A DNA stretch of 31,009 nt from Alphaproteobacteria bacterium (GCA_024277955.1 JAJRUE010000225.1:1-31009); one strand, 5' to 3'; positions 10,071 to 18,399 are shown, counted from the first letter of the stretch. A program made the numbers and translations. Notes: generated by a model from the sequence alone, not told the origin.

Positions 10071-11027
10071 TCAGACCGGGTTGGGAAGGGGGTCTGCGCG
10101 CGCCCAGGCGCGCAGGTTGTCCACCGCCATCATCCCCATCGCTTCGCGCACCTCCAGCGCCGCCGTGCCCATGTGCGGCAGCAGCGTCACGTTGGCCAGA
10201 TCGATCAGCGCGCGCGGCACCTCGGGTTCGTGTTCGTAGACATCCAGCCCGGCCCCGGCGATCTCGCCCGCCTGCAGGGCCGCGATCAGCGCCGCTTCGT
10301 CCACGATGTCGCCGCGCGCGATATTGACGAAAACCGCGTGCCGGCGCATCGCCGCGAAAAACTCCGCGCCGATCATGTGGCGCGTCTGCGGCCCGCCCGG
10401 CAGGGCGATGGCAACCACGTCGGCGCGCGCCGCAAGCGCCGCCAGGCTGTCAAGCCGGGTTGCCGGCACGCCCGGCTCGGCCACCGGCGAGCGGTTGAAG
10501 AACACCACCTCCATCCCCAGCGCCAGATGGCAGCGCCGGGCGATCGCCTTGCCGATCCGGCCCATGCCCACGACCCCCAGCGTCTTGCCGCCCAGGTGCA
10601 GCCCCAGCAGCTGGGTCGGCGCCCAGCCGGTCCAGCGCCCCGAGCGCACCAGCGCTTCGCCTTCGCTGGCCCGGCGCGCCGCCATCAGGATCAGCATCAG
10701 CGCGATGTCGGCGGTCGCCTCGGTCACCGCGCCTGGTGTGTTGGTCACCGCCACCCCGGCGGCGCGCGCCGCGGCCACGTCGATATGGTTGTAGCCCACC
10801 CCGAAATTCGCCAGCAGCTCGCAACGCGGCGATTGCACCGCCGCAAAGGCCCGGGCCGTGAAGGCATCGCCCAGCGTCGGCACCACCGCGTCAAAGTCGC
10901 GCAAGGCGGCGATCGCTTCGTCAAGCGACATGGGCGCGTCTGCCGTGCGTTCGACCACCTCGAAATCTCCGCGCGCGCGCGCCACCACCGCTGCGGGCAG
11001 CCTGCGCGTGATCAGCACCTTTTTCAT
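10071..11027 (-). CDS. D-isomer-specific 2-hydroxyacid dehydrogenase
   Basis: The 318-residue enzyme belongs to the NAD(P)H-dependent family that interconverts 2-oxoacids and D-2-hydroxyacids, and most resembles glyoxylate/hydroxypyruvate reductases. The nucleotide-binding loop GVVGMGRIG is at residues 151-159. The catalytic set is Arg238 (NIARGDIVDE), Glu267 (YEHEP) and His285 (LLPHMGTA). The substrate loop NFGVGYNHID is at 74-83. Its start ATG overlaps the csaA stop in ATGA, so translation is probably coupled. It is the third gene of a proC-csaA-dehydrogenase unit. Exact substrate is not decided by the sequence. Confidence 0.92.
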   Translation of the reverse strand: MKKVLITRRLPAAVVARARGDFEVVERTADAPMSLDEAIAALRDFDAVVPTLGDAFTARAFAAVQSPRCELLANFGVGYNHIDVAAARAAGVAVTNTPGAVTEATADIALMLILMAARRASEGEALVRSGRWTGWAPTQLLGLHLGGKTLGVVGMGRIGKAIARRCHLALGMEVVFFNRSPVAEPGVPATRLDSLAALAARADVVAIALPGGPQTRHMIGAEFFAAMRRHAVFVNIARGDIVDEAALIAALQAGEIAGAGLDVYEHEPEVPRALIDLANVTLLPHMGTAALEVREAMGMMAVDNLRAWARADPLPNPV

Positions 11028-11365
11028 CAGTGCATCCTTCCGCCGTCGGGCACCGGCGCGTCCGGGCCGACCAGCACGATGGCGCCGTTTTCGTCGGGCA
11101 GGCCCAGCACCAGCACCTCGGACATGAACTTGCCGATCTGGCGGGGCGGAAAGTTCACCACCGCCAGCACCTGCCGCCCCACCAGGGTTTCGGGCGAATA
11201 ATGCGCGGTGATCTGGGCCGAAGTCTTTTTCACCCCAACCTCGCCGCCGAAATCGATCCAGAGCTTGATCGCCGGCTTGCGCGCCTCGGGGTAGGGTTCG
11301 GCGCGCTGGACGGTGCCGACGCGCACATCCACCCTGAGAAAGTCGTCAAAGCTGATCTCGCTCAT
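11027..11365 (-). CDS. csaA: CsaA-type tRNA-binding/chaperone protein
   Basis: The 112-residue protein is a single OB-fold tRNA-binding domain of the CsaA family, reported to bind tRNA and to have export-related chaperone activity in Bacillus. Family features are the N-terminal DFLRVDVRVGTV strand, the KLWIDFGGEVGVKKTSAQIT core and the FPPRQIGKFMSEVLVLG segment. Length matches the family. The start is fixed by ATGA overlap with the end of proC (11362-11365), and its own stop overlaps the next start. The gene fills a compact operon with proC and a dehydrogenase, but the functional link between them is not obvious. Confidence 0.93.
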   Translation of the reverse strand: MSEISFDDFLRVDVRVGTVQRAEPYPEARKPAIKLWIDFGGEVGVKKTSAQITAHYSPETLVGRQVLAVVNFPPRQIGKFMSEVLVLGLPDENGAIVLVGPDAPVPDGGRMH

Positions 11366-12177
11366 TTGCCCAGTTCCCGCGAGCGCGCCGCCGCCGCGGC
11401 CACCGCCTTGCGCAAGAGCGCCGGAAAGCCGGTTTCTGCATCCATCAGCACCGCCAGCGCCGCGGCCGTGGTGCCGCCGGGGCTGGTGACGTTCACGCGC
11501 AGCTGGGCCGGGGATTCGTCCGCCGCCTCGGCCAGCGCGCCGGCGCCGGCGACCGTGGCGCGCGCCAGCTTCAGCGCCAGCTCGGCGGGCAGGCCCTCGG
11601 CCTCGCCCGCGGCGGCCAGGGTTTCGATCAGGTGGAACACATAGGCCGGGCCAGAGCCGGAAACCGCCGTCACCGCATCCATCTGGGCTTCGTCGTCGAG
11701 CCGCACGGTCTGGCCGACCGCCGCCAGCAGCCCTTCGGCCAGCGCCAGGCCGGCGTCGCCCGCGCGCGCGTTGCCCACCAGCGCGGTGATGCCCTTGCCC
11801 ACCGCCGCCGGCGTATTCGGCATGGCGCGCACGATCGGGGTGCGCGCGCTCAAAATCCGTTCGTAGGCGGCGATCGGCACGCCCGCCGCCACCGACACGA
11901 ACAGCACGTCGCCATCGCCCAGCGCCCGCAGTCCGGGCAGCGCATCCCCCATCACCTGCGGCTTGACCGCCACCAGCACGATCGCCGGGCTCTCCGGCAG
12001 ACCATCGTTCAGGTGTATGCCGTCCTGCGCGCGCAGCCAGTCCGAAGGCTTTGGGTCCAGCACCCAGACCGCGCGCGGCGCAAGCCCCTGAGCCAGCCAG
12101 CCGCCCAGCATGGCCGAGCCCATCTTGCCGCACCCCAGCAGGACCAGCCCGCGTTCGGATACCGCTTTCATGTCCAT
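11362..12177 (-). CDS. proC: Pyrroline-5-carboxylate reductase
   Basis: The 271-residue enzyme catalyses the last step of proline synthesis, NAD(P)H-dependent reduction of 1-pyrroline-5-carboxylate. The dinucleotide-binding loop LLGCGKMGSAM is near residues 13-23. The family segments AVKPQVM, RAMPNTPAAVGKGITAL, AVSGSGPAYVFHLIE and the C-terminal signature VTSPGGTTAAAL are all present. The ATG at 12177 is preferred over the longer frame starting at 12240 because a GGGGGGG run lies just upstream and the added residues have no family match. It is the promoter-proximal gene of the unit with csaA and the dehydrogenase. Confidence 0.95.
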   Translation of the reverse strand: MDMKAVSERGLVLLGCGKMGSAMLGGWLAQGLAPRAVWVLDPKPSDWLRAQDGIHLNDGLPESPAIVLVAVKPQVMGDALPGLRALGDGDVLFVSVAAGVPIAAYERILSARTPIVRAMPNTPAAVGKGITALVGNARAGDAGLALAEGLLAAVGQTVRLDDEAQMDAVTAVSGSGPAYVFHLIETLAAAGEAEGLPAELALKLARATVAGAGALAEAADESPAQLRVNVTSPGGTTAAALAVLMDAETGFPALLRKAVAAAAARSRELGK

Positions 12178-12384
12178 GACATTCCCCCCCGAAACAACCC
12201 GGAAACAACCATCACACCGGGTCCATGGCCCGGCGTTCATCGCCTGTCAGATTGGTATAAGTTTCGCGCCCGCGCGCAAGGGAAATCCGGCAGACCCCGA
12301 CCGGCCCAAGAGCGCGGCCCCGATTACCCCAATCACTCCCGATCACCCCCGACCGGGCCAGATCACGCGCCGGTTACGCCCGGG

Positions 12385-12888
12385 TCACGCCCGCCCGTAG
12401 GCTTCGGCGATCGCCACACGCATCGCCGCTTCCGGGGTTTCGCCGCCCCAGGCGACCATCTGAAAGGCCGGGTAGAAGCGTTCGCTGGAGCCCACGGCAG
12501 CGTTGATCAACCGGTCGATCTGCTCCGCCCCGGCCACCTGGCCGCCGGCCAGCACCAGCCCGTAGCGATAGACCATCAGCCGCTGCGCCTGCCAGTAGGT
12601 GAAAGAGCCGGTCCAGCACAGATCGTTGGTGCGGTTCAGCACGTCCAGCAGCGCCGGCACCGTATCCTGGGGCGGCTCCATTTCAAAGGTGCAGATCAGG
12701 CGCAGCACCTCGTCGTGCTCCGACCAGGCCAGCGTGATCGAATAGGTCCGCCACTGGCCTTCGACCGCCATGGCGATCTGGTCGTCGGCGACCCGGTCGA
12801 AATCCCACTGGCGCACCTGGGCGACGTTTTCCACCACGTCGATCGGGTGCATGTCCTCGCTGTGAAAGTCATGTTCGGAAAGCGACAT
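12385..12888 (-). CDS. YbjN-domain protein
   Basis: A 167-residue protein resembling the YbjN/DUF1790 family, which has a sensory-transduction-like alpha/beta fold related to type III secretion chaperones; its role is poorly defined. Visible family-like features are HPIDVVENVA at the start, the beta-rich WRTYSITLAWSEHDEVLRLICTFEM, the helix LLDVLNRTNDLCWTGSF and the C-terminal PAFQMVAWGGETPEAAMRVAIAEAYGRA. The internal ATG at 12888 is chosen because the family begins close to this point and GGGGCC lies upstream; a longer frame to 12936 adds 16 residues. It appears to be transcribed alone. Confidence 0.85.
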   Translation of the reverse strand: MSLSEHDFHSEDMHPIDVVENVAQVRQWDFDRVADDQIAMAVEGQWRTYSITLAWSEHDEVLRLICTFEMEPPQDTVPALLDVLNRTNDLCWTGSFTYWQAQRLMVYRYGLVLAGGQVAGAEQIDRLINAAVGSSERFYPAFQMVAWGGETPEAAMRVAIAEAYGRA

Positions 12889-13269
12889 GCCCGGCCCCAA
12901 TTCTTTCTGGCTAGCATCGCGGATGCTTTGACCCACTAATGCTAGGCGACTGCTCTAGGATCAGCGTCCCTGTCCGCTGCCCTTACAAGATATGGTGTGA
13001 TGAAACCCGGCGCCTGTAAAGCAGTATTTTTGTCTGTCCAGAGAATTTGCCGGTTGACGAAGGCCCCACCGCAGCCCTCAGGCACCCCGCGGGCCGAATC
13101 CCGCCCAGCCCGGATCACAAGCTCCTGATCACGAGATTGTCAAAGCCCCGCCCCACGCACGGATTTTCGCCCCGCACCGGGCCCGCCAGCCGGCCAAAGC
13201 ATGCCCAAACGGCCCCGCGCCCGGGCCGCAACCGCCGCCCCGGCCCGCCCCCAATTCGAACGTATTTTG
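12889..13269. other. Intergenic region, 381 bp, upstream of the YbjN-like gene
   Basis: No gene is supported. The part next to the YbjN-like gene carries CTAGCAT (12911-12917) and ATGCTAG (12939-12945) in inverted orientation, 21 bases apart, with GCATC/GATGC nested between. The rest is GC-rich without a recognisable RNA. No T-rich terminator was seen after ubiK. Confidence 0.45.
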
Positions 13270-13593
13270 CTACTTGCCGGACTTGGCCGCGGGCTTTTTC
13301 GCCGCCGATTTCGCGCTGGCCGACCTGGTGGTGCGGGCCTTGGCCTTGGGCTTGGCGGCGGCTTCCAGAGCCTCGATACGGGCCTGCAATGCCTGATTTT
13401 CCTCGCGCGCCTTGATGGCCATCGCCCGCACCGCCTCGAATTCCTCGCGGGTGACGAAGTCGCGTTCCGCCAGCCAGCGGTCGATCCAGCTCTTCATCGC
13501 GTTTTCCGCTTCACCCTTGGCGCCCTGGGCCACGCCCATCGCGTTGGTCATCAACTGGGAAAGGTCATCCAGTATCTTGTTGCGGGTCTGCAT
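13270..13593 (-). CDS. ubiK: UbiK-family accessory factor (BMFP domain)
   Basis: The 107-residue protein matches the UbiK/BMFP family, small coiled-coil proteins that assist the ubiquinone-synthesis complex and bind membranes. Residues 1-45 form an amphipathic helix (NKILDDLSQLMTNAMGVAQGAKGEAENAMKSWIDRWL). A coiled coil follows (REEFEAVRAMAIKAREENQALQARIEALEA), then an Ala/Lys-rich tail (SAKSAAKKPAAKSGK). The ATG at 13593 has AGGAGAC directly upstream. It is transcribed divergently from lgt with 93 bp between the starts. The basic tail is common in this family in alphaproteobacteria. Confidence 0.88.
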   Translation of the reverse strand: MQTRNKILDDLSQLMTNAMGVAQGAKGEAENAMKSWIDRWLAERDFVTREEFEAVRAMAIKAREENQALQARIEALEAAAKPKAKARTTRSASAKSAAKKPAAKSGK

Positions 13594-13686
13594 GGCTGTC
13601 TCCTGTGGCTGGCTGGGCCTTATATGGGCCGCGCGCCGCCAAAGCTCAAGGTTGACTTCACCGGGGCCGGCTTTCATCTATGCGCC

Positions 13687-14586
13687 ATGTTGAGCGCAGC
13701 CATCCCCTTCCCGAACATCAGCCCGGAACTGTTTTCCTTCAGCATCGGCAATTTCGAGATCGCCCTGCGCTGGTATGCGCTGGCCTATATCGCCGGTATC
13801 CTGATCGGCTGGTGGCTGATCGGGCGCACGCTGAAGGCCGCCCGGCTCTGGCCCAACGACACGCCGCCGATGACCAGGACCCAGCTCGATGACCTGATGA
13901 CCTGGATCATCGTCGGGGTGATCGTCGGCGGGCGGCTGGGCTTCGTGTTCTTCTACCAGCCGGGCTATTACCTGGCGAACCCGCTGGACATTCCCAAGGT
14001 CTGGCAGGGCGGCATGTCGTTTCACGGCGGCTTTCTGGGCGTGGTGGTGGCGGTCTGGCTGTTTTCGCGCCGCTACAAGCTGCCGGTCGCCTCGATGGCC
14101 GACGCGATGGCCTTTGCCGCGCCGGTGGGGCTGCTGCTGGGGCGGATCGCCAATTTCATCAAGCCCGAACTGTGGGGCCGGCCCACCGACGTGCCCTGGG
14201 CGGTGATCTTTCCGGGCGCACGCGCGCAGGACTGCCCGGGGATCGAAGGGCTTTGCGCCCGCCACCCCAGCCAGCTTTACGAAGCCGCGCTGGAAGGGCT
14301 GCTGCTGGGCACGGTGCTGCTGGTGCTGGTGTGGAAACGCGGCTGGCTCAAGGTGCCCGGCCAGACGGCGGGGCTGTTTTTCGCCGGCTACGGCACCGCG
14401 CGCCTGATCGTCGAACGGTTCCGCGAAGCCGATGCCCAGTTCATCACCCCCGACAACCCGATGGGCTTTGTGATCGGTTCGGGCAGCATCGGTCTTTCGA
14501 TGGGGCAGATGTTGTCGCTGCCGATGATCGTGGCGGGTATCGCCGTGATCTTCTGGGCCCGGTCGCGGGCCACGCGCCCGGCATGA
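13687..14586 (+). CDS. lgt: Prolipoprotein diacylglyceryl transferase
   Basis: The 299-residue inner-membrane enzyme transfers diacylglycerol from phosphatidylglycerol to the lipobox cysteine of prolipoproteins, the first step of lipoprotein maturation. It has about seven membrane spans. Family motifs are FHGG (conserved His), the signature GRIANFIKPELWGRPTDVPWAVIFPG, RHPSQLYEA and a late YGTARLIVERFREADAQF with a conserved Arg. The start is at MLSAAIPFPNISPELF, the usual N-terminus; an upstream in-frame extension into the divergent ubiK region is not credible. The TGA stop overlaps the next gene's ATG, pointing to translational coupling with the midA-like gene. Confidence 0.97.
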   Translation: MLSAAIPFPNISPELFSFSIGNFEIALRWYALAYIAGILIGWWLIGRTLKAARLWPNDTPPMTRTQLDDLMTWIIVGVIVGGRLGFVFFYQPGYYLANPLDIPKVWQGGMSFHGGFLGVVVAVWLFSRRYKLPVASMADAMAFAAPVGLLLGRIANFIKPELWGRPTDVPWAVIFPGARAQDCPGIEGLCARHPSQLYEAALEGLLLGTVLLVLVWKRGWLKVPGQTAGLFFAGYGTARLIVERFREADAQFITPDNPMGFVIGSGSIGLSMGQMLSLPMIVAGIAVIFWARSRATRPA

Positions 14587-15647
14587 CGCCGCTGGTGCCG
14601 GTGCTGTTGCGCCGGATCGCCGCCGACGGGCCGCTGAGCGTCGCCCAGTTCATGGCCGAATGCCTGCTGCACCCCGAACACGGCTACTACACCACCCGCG
14701 ACCCCCTGGGTGCGGCGGGCGATTTCACCACCGCGCCCGAGATCAGCCAGATGTTCGGAGAGCTGGTCGGCCTGGCCCTGGCGCAGGCCTGGCTGGACCA
14801 GGGCCGCCCGGCGCCCTTCGCGCTGGCCGAGCCGGGGCCGGGGCGCGGCACGCTGATGGCCGACATGCTGCGCGCCACCGCCGGGGTGCCGGGGTTCCAC
14901 GCGGCGGCGCAGGTGCGCCTGATCGAGGCCTCGCCCACCCTGCGCGCGCGCCAGCGCGCCACCCTTGCCGCCCATGACGTGACCTGGCACGACACCCTGG
15001 ACGCGCTGCCGCAGATGCCGCTGTTTCTGGTGGCGAACGAATTTTTCGACGCCCTGCCGATCCGCCAGTTCCGCCGCGCCCCCGATGGCTGGAGCGAGAT
15101 TCGCGTGGCCGCCCGCGACGGGGCGCTGCTGTTCGCCGCCGCCCCGCCGGTGCCGCAGACGGCCCTTGCCCACCGGCTGCGCGACACCCGCCCCGGCGAT
15201 ATCGTCGAGCTCTGCCCCAGCGCCGCCGCCGCCGTCCAGGCCATCGCCGCGCGCATCCAGACCCATGGCGGGGCGGCGATCATCATCGACTATGGCGACT
15301 GGCGCTCGCTGGGGGACACGCTGCAGGCGGTGCGCGGCCACGCCAGCGAACCGGTGTTGGCCAACCCCGGCCAGGCCGACCTGACGGCGCATGTGGATTT
15401 CGAAGCGCTCAGCGCCGCCGCCGCCCCCGCCCGGGTCACGCCGATGACCGCGCAGGGCGTGTTTCTGGCGCGCCTGGGCATCGCCGAACGCGCCCGGCTG
15501 CTGGCGCGCGCAATGACCGGGGCTGCGCTTGACCAGCACCACGCCGCGTTTCAACGGTTGACCGACCCCGGCGAAATGGGGAGTTTGTTCAAGACCATCG
15601 CGATACACCCACAGGGCGCGCCCGCCCCCCCCGGATACGATCCATGA
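14583..15647 (+). CDS. NDUFAF7/MidA-type SAM-dependent methyltransferase
   Basis: The 354-residue protein belongs to the DUF185/MidA family. The eukaryotic member NDUFAF7 dimethylates an arginine of the complex I 49-kDa subunit (NDUFS2), so a role in NADH dehydrogenase assembly is plausible here. Visible elements are HPEHGYYTTRDPLGAAGDFTTAPEISQMFGELVG near residues 30-60, the SAM-binding loop EPGPGRGTLMADML and the EFFDALPIRQF segment. The AIIIDYGDW strand is also characteristic. It starts inside the lgt stop (ATGA) and is followed after 7 bp by pgeF, giving a lgt-midA-pgeF unit seen widely in alphaproteobacteria. Target in this organism is inferred only. Confidence 0.92.
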   Translation: MTPLVPVLLRRIAADGPLSVAQFMAECLLHPEHGYYTTRDPLGAAGDFTTAPEISQMFGELVGLALAQAWLDQGRPAPFALAEPGPGRGTLMADMLRATAGVPGFHAAAQVRLIEASPTLRARQRATLAAHDVTWHDTLDALPQMPLFLVANEFFDALPIRQFRRAPDGWSEIRVAARDGALLFAAAPPVPQTALAHRLRDTRPGDIVELCPSAAAAVQAIAARIQTHGGAAIIIDYGDWRSLGDTLQAVRGHASEPVLANPGQADLTAHVDFEALSAAAAPARVTPMTAQGVFLARLGIAERARLLARAMTGAALDQHHAAFQRLTDPGEMGSLFKTIAIHPQGAPAPPGYDP

Positions 15648-15654
15648 AACGGCC

Positions 15655-16413
15655 ATGACACTGGAAATCATCACCGCAGACTGCCTGGCCCCGCTGCGAC
15701 ACGGGTTCTTCAGCCGCAAGGGCGGGGCGTCGTCGGGGGTTTTCGCGGGGCTGAACTGCGGGTTCGGATCGACCGATCAGGCCGAGGTGGTCGCCATCAA
15801 CCGCGCCCGCGTCGCCGCAGCCCTGGCCTGCCCCGCCGACCATCTGGTCACCGTGCACCAGGTGCATTCGGCGCGGGTCGTTTCGGTCACCGAACCCACG
15901 TCGCAGCCCCTGCCCAGGGCCGATGCGCTGGTCACCGCAACGCCGGGGCTGGCGCTGTCGGTGCTGACCGCCGATTGCCAGCCGGTGCTGTTTGCCGACC
16001 ACGCGGCGGGCGTGATCGGGGCGGCGCATGCGGGCTGGAAAGGCGCGCTTGACGGCGTGCTCGAGGCGACGCTGGACGCGATGGCCGCCCTGGGCGCGCG
16101 GCGCAGCGAAACCGTGGCCGCGATCGGCCCGGCGATCAGCCAGCGCGCCTATGAGGTGGGTCAGGAATTCCTGGAAACCTTCCTGGATGCAGACCCCGAC
16201 AACGCCGCCTACTTTGCCAATGGCCGCGCCGGGCACTACCAGTTCGACCTGCCCCGCTACGGGCTGGACCGCCTGCGCCGGGCCGGAATCGGCCGGGCGG
16301 AATGGACCGGGCATTGCACCTATCACGACGAAGACATGTTCTTTTCCTACCGCCGGTCGGTGCACCGGCGCGAAGCCGATTACGGCCGGATGATCTCGGC
16401 AATCCGACTCTGA
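15655..16413 (+). CDS. pgeF: YfiH/PgeF-type purine nucleoside phosphorylase family protein
   Basis: The 252-residue protein belongs to the YfiH/DUF152 family, once called multicopper polyphenol oxidase; bacterial members act on purine nucleosides, and E. coli PgeF edits peptidoglycan precursors. The metal/active-site elements are present: HQVHSA, the cysteine of TADCQPVLF and AHAGWKG, with an acidic GPAISQRAYEVG segment between. The C-terminal HCTYHDEDMFFSYRRS is the usual ending. It is the last gene of the lgt operon. No T-rich terminator is obvious after it. Confidence 0.93.
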   Translation: MTLEIITADCLAPLRHGFFSRKGGASSGVFAGLNCGFGSTDQAEVVAINRARVAAALACPADHLVTVHQVHSARVVSVTEPTSQPLPRADALVTATPGLALSVLTADCQPVLFADHAAGVIGAAHAGWKGALDGVLEATLDAMAALGARRSETVAAIGPAISQRAYEVGQEFLETFLDADPDNAAYFANGRAGHYQFDLPRYGLDRLRRAGIGRAEWTGHCTYHDEDMFFSYRRSVHRREADYGRMISAIRL

Positions 16414-16705
16414 CGCGCCCGGCCGGGGTTAGCGGTTGGGGCTGGCGGTAGGGGATGCACTGTTTCCAAATTGGTAACAATCATGGCAATCTTGTGGCGG
16501 CCCGGTTTGCGGCCGGCCGCGCGCCTTGCGCCAACGCGCGACATTCTTGTTTGTTTTCATTGCTTTGAGCGAAGCCCTGGGGGAAACGAAACATCCAACA
16601 CCGCATCGGCAGCCCTGCAAAAATGTTTTCCTTTGGCCCGATCCCTGCCCGATTGTGCTGGCAAAAAGGCCCTGTGTGCAGCAATACGCCAAGGAGGCCC
16701 ATCCG

Positions 16706-16852
16706 ATGAAACCCACCAGACGCTGGCAGAAATCGATCCTGCAAACAGCCCGGGACGAGAACACCCAACTGCCCTGGGCCAACCGCAAGTCGCGCACTGC
16801 CTGGCGCGCCCGCTGCGCCAAGCGGATCATGCGCGAAAATCGGGCCGCCTGA
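16706..16852 (+). CDS. Small basic hypothetical protein, 48 residues
   Basis: MKPTRRWQKSILQTARDE... begins eight bases after the strong ribosome-binding site AAGGAGG. It is the best SD sequence in this stretch and the main evidence for a real gene. About 14 of 48 residues are Lys or Arg against three acidic, so the protein is very basic and might bind nucleic acid or membranes. It has two tryptophans in the conserved-looking core (LPWANRKSRTAWRAR) and one in RRWQKS. I recall similar tiny Trp-Arg-rich proteins in Rhodobacteraceae but know no function. The upstream in-frame extension to 16526 has unlike composition and no SD. Confidence 0.65.
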   Translation: MKPTRRWQKSILQTARDENTQLPWANRKSRTAWRARCAKRIMRENRAA

Positions 16853-16996
16853 GCCGTTAACCAGATTCGCCGCCAATCCCCGGAATGGAAACAAACCGGG
16901 GCGAATTGTGGCGAAATCGCGCGCTTTCCGGCGACAAACCCGGAAAAACCGGCCGCACTATCCTCAAAAAACCCCCAATTAGGGTGCATTTTTGAC

Positions 16997-17011
16997 TTAA
17001 CGGATTGTTAA
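16997..17011. promoter_or_regulatory. CtrA-type box upstream of the Hint gene
   Basis: TTAACGGATTGTTAA is a perfect TTAA-N7-TTAA, the CtrA consensus spacing, and also a perfect 5-5-5 palindrome. It lies 88 bp before the Hint-domain gene. A half-site (TTAACC) occurs at 16857. TTGACT (16992-16997) abuts it, so CtrA binding would overlap a -35 element. Regulation by CtrA is inference from the motif. Confidence 0.5.
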
Positions 17012-17098
17012 AAGGTTAGTGTAGTCAATCGTCCCTCTGTGTGTGTTTGGGTGGGGGCCGAAACACGGATGTGGACAGTATGAGTAAGGACTGTTTGC

Positions 17099-17845
17099 AT
17101 GAGTTACGTTGTAAGACCCAAGGCCAATATGCCTAGAACCCCTGCCTGGACGGTGCACCGCCCAGCGCAGATCGCGACCACCCCGAAGCAGCTGAACATC
17201 GTCACCCGCCGCTACGAGATTTCCTGGCGCGGCAAGGACGGCAGCGCCGAAGCCAAGACCTGCGTCGCCCCGGCGATGCCGGTCTTTGAAAAGGCCTTTT
17301 CGGCCTTTGCCCAGGGAACGTTGATCCAGACGGAAAACGGCCAGGTCGCCGTCGAAGACCTGCAGCCGGGCGACATGATCGCCACCGCCGACGGCGGGCT
17401 GCAACCGCTGATGTGGGCCGGCGCGATGACCGTCTATCCCAACCATCTCGAACTGGGCGTGCCGACCTGCCGGCTGTTTCGCATCACCGACGGCAGCTTC
17501 GGCCAGGACCGCAACGGGCCCGACCTGATGCTCGGCCCGGCGGCGCGCATCCTGCCCGGCACGCTGGCGGTCAATTCGTCGTCGCCGCTTCTGGGACCGG
17601 GCGAGCTTGCCGACGGCCAGTCGGTGATCGCCATCAACCCGATGTCGCAGGTGCGCACCTTCCATCTGGCGCTGGCCAGCCACCGGCTGATCCGCGCGGG
17701 CGGCGTGCTGGTCGAAAGCTACCACCCGGGGTCCGAGCCGCACATGACGCTGAACCCCGAACTGCTGGGCCATTTCCTGGCGCTGTTCCCGCATGTGGGA
17801 TCGCTTGGGGATTTCGGCCCGCTGAACCACAAGCGCAACGACTGA
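17099..17845 (+). CDS. Hint-domain protein, probably catalytically inactive
   Basis: The 248-residue protein is built like the Hint_2-type proteins abundant in Rhodobacteraceae (intein/hedgehog fold). The Hint start is at residue 69, where AFAQGTLIQTENGQVAVEDLQPGD replaces the normal CFxxGT sequence. The C-terminal part shows FHLALASHRLIRAGGVLVESYHPG. Both the expected nucleophilic Cys and the block B His (LGPAARIL in place of a PxHRxL) are absent, so self-splicing or cholesterol-transfer-like chemistry is unlikely. An AAGGA site precedes the ATG. Upstream lies a CtrA-type box. The N-terminal 60 residues are not recognised. Many such genes are degenerate in this group, as I recall. Confidence 0.75.
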   Translation: MSYVVRPKANMPRTPAWTVHRPAQIATTPKQLNIVTRRYEISWRGKDGSAEAKTCVAPAMPVFEKAFSAFAQGTLIQTENGQVAVEDLQPGDMIATADGGLQPLMWAGAMTVYPNHLELGVPTCRLFRITDGSFGQDRNGPDLMLGPAARILPGTLAVNSSSPLLGPGELADGQSVIAINPMSQVRTFHLALASHRLIRAGGVLVESYHPGSEPHMTLNPELLGHFLALFPHVGSLGDFGPLNHKRND

Positions 17846-17898
17846 GCCGGCGCCTCGCGCGCCCCTCCCGCAGCCCTGGCCCCGGCGTTTCGGTAGGG

Positions 17899-18399
17899 TC
17901 AGGGGGTCTGGCGCAGCCGTTCTTCGAGCACCTCGAAGGGCACCCCCGGATCATCCTTGGCGCCGCGGATCACCAGCGAAGTCTTGACGCTGGCGACATT
18001 GTCGGCGGCGGTCAGTTCTTCGGTCAGGAAGCTCTGGAAACTGGACAGATCAGGGGCGACGCATTTCAGGATAAAGTCCACTTCGCCGTTCAGCATGTGG
18101 CATTCGCGCACCAGCGGCCAGTCGCGGCAGCGCGCTTCGAAGGCGCTCAGGTCGGCTTCGGCCTGGCTGACCAGCCCGACCATGGCGAAGACCTGCACCT
18201 CAAAGCCCAGCGCGCGGGCGTTCACATCGGCATGGTAGCCGCGGATGAACCCGGATTCCTCAAGCGTGCGCACCCGGCGCAGGCAGGGCGGCGCCGAAAT
18301 GCCGACGCGCCGCGCCAGTTCCACGTTGGTCATCCGCCCGTCCGCCTGCAATTCGGCAAGGATCATCCGGTCAATGGGGTCGAGTTTGCTCGTCGGCAT
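17899..18399 (-). CDS. Lrp/AsnC-family transcriptional regulator
   Basis: The 166-residue product has the family arrangement: an N-terminal winged helix-turn-helix (LDPIDRMILAELQADGRMTNVELARRVGISAPPCLRRVRTLEESGFI) and a C-terminal RAM ligand domain (GEVDFILKCVAPDLSSFQSFLTEEL...VKTSLVIRGAKDD). Members sense amino acids and regulate metabolism or transport. The ATG at 18399 is chosen as the usual N-terminus; an in-frame ATG seven codons earlier at 18420 is possible. It is divergent from trxB across about 210 bp, an arrangement I recall in this group, so it may share that regulatory region. Ligand and targets are unknown. Confidence 0.93.
   Translation of the reverse strand: MPTSKLDPIDRMILAELQADGRMTNVELARRVGISAPPCLRRVRTLEESGFIRGYHADVNARALGFEVQVFAMVGLVSQAEADLSAFEARCRDWPLVRECHMLNGEVDFILKCVAPDLSSFQSFLTEELTAADNVASVKTSLVIRGAKDDPGVPFEVLEERLRQTP

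Noticed and set aside
16660..16690. TGGCA...TGCA as a sigma-54 promoter before the small protein
   Set aside because: Distance between the two elements does not match the -24/-12 arrangement.
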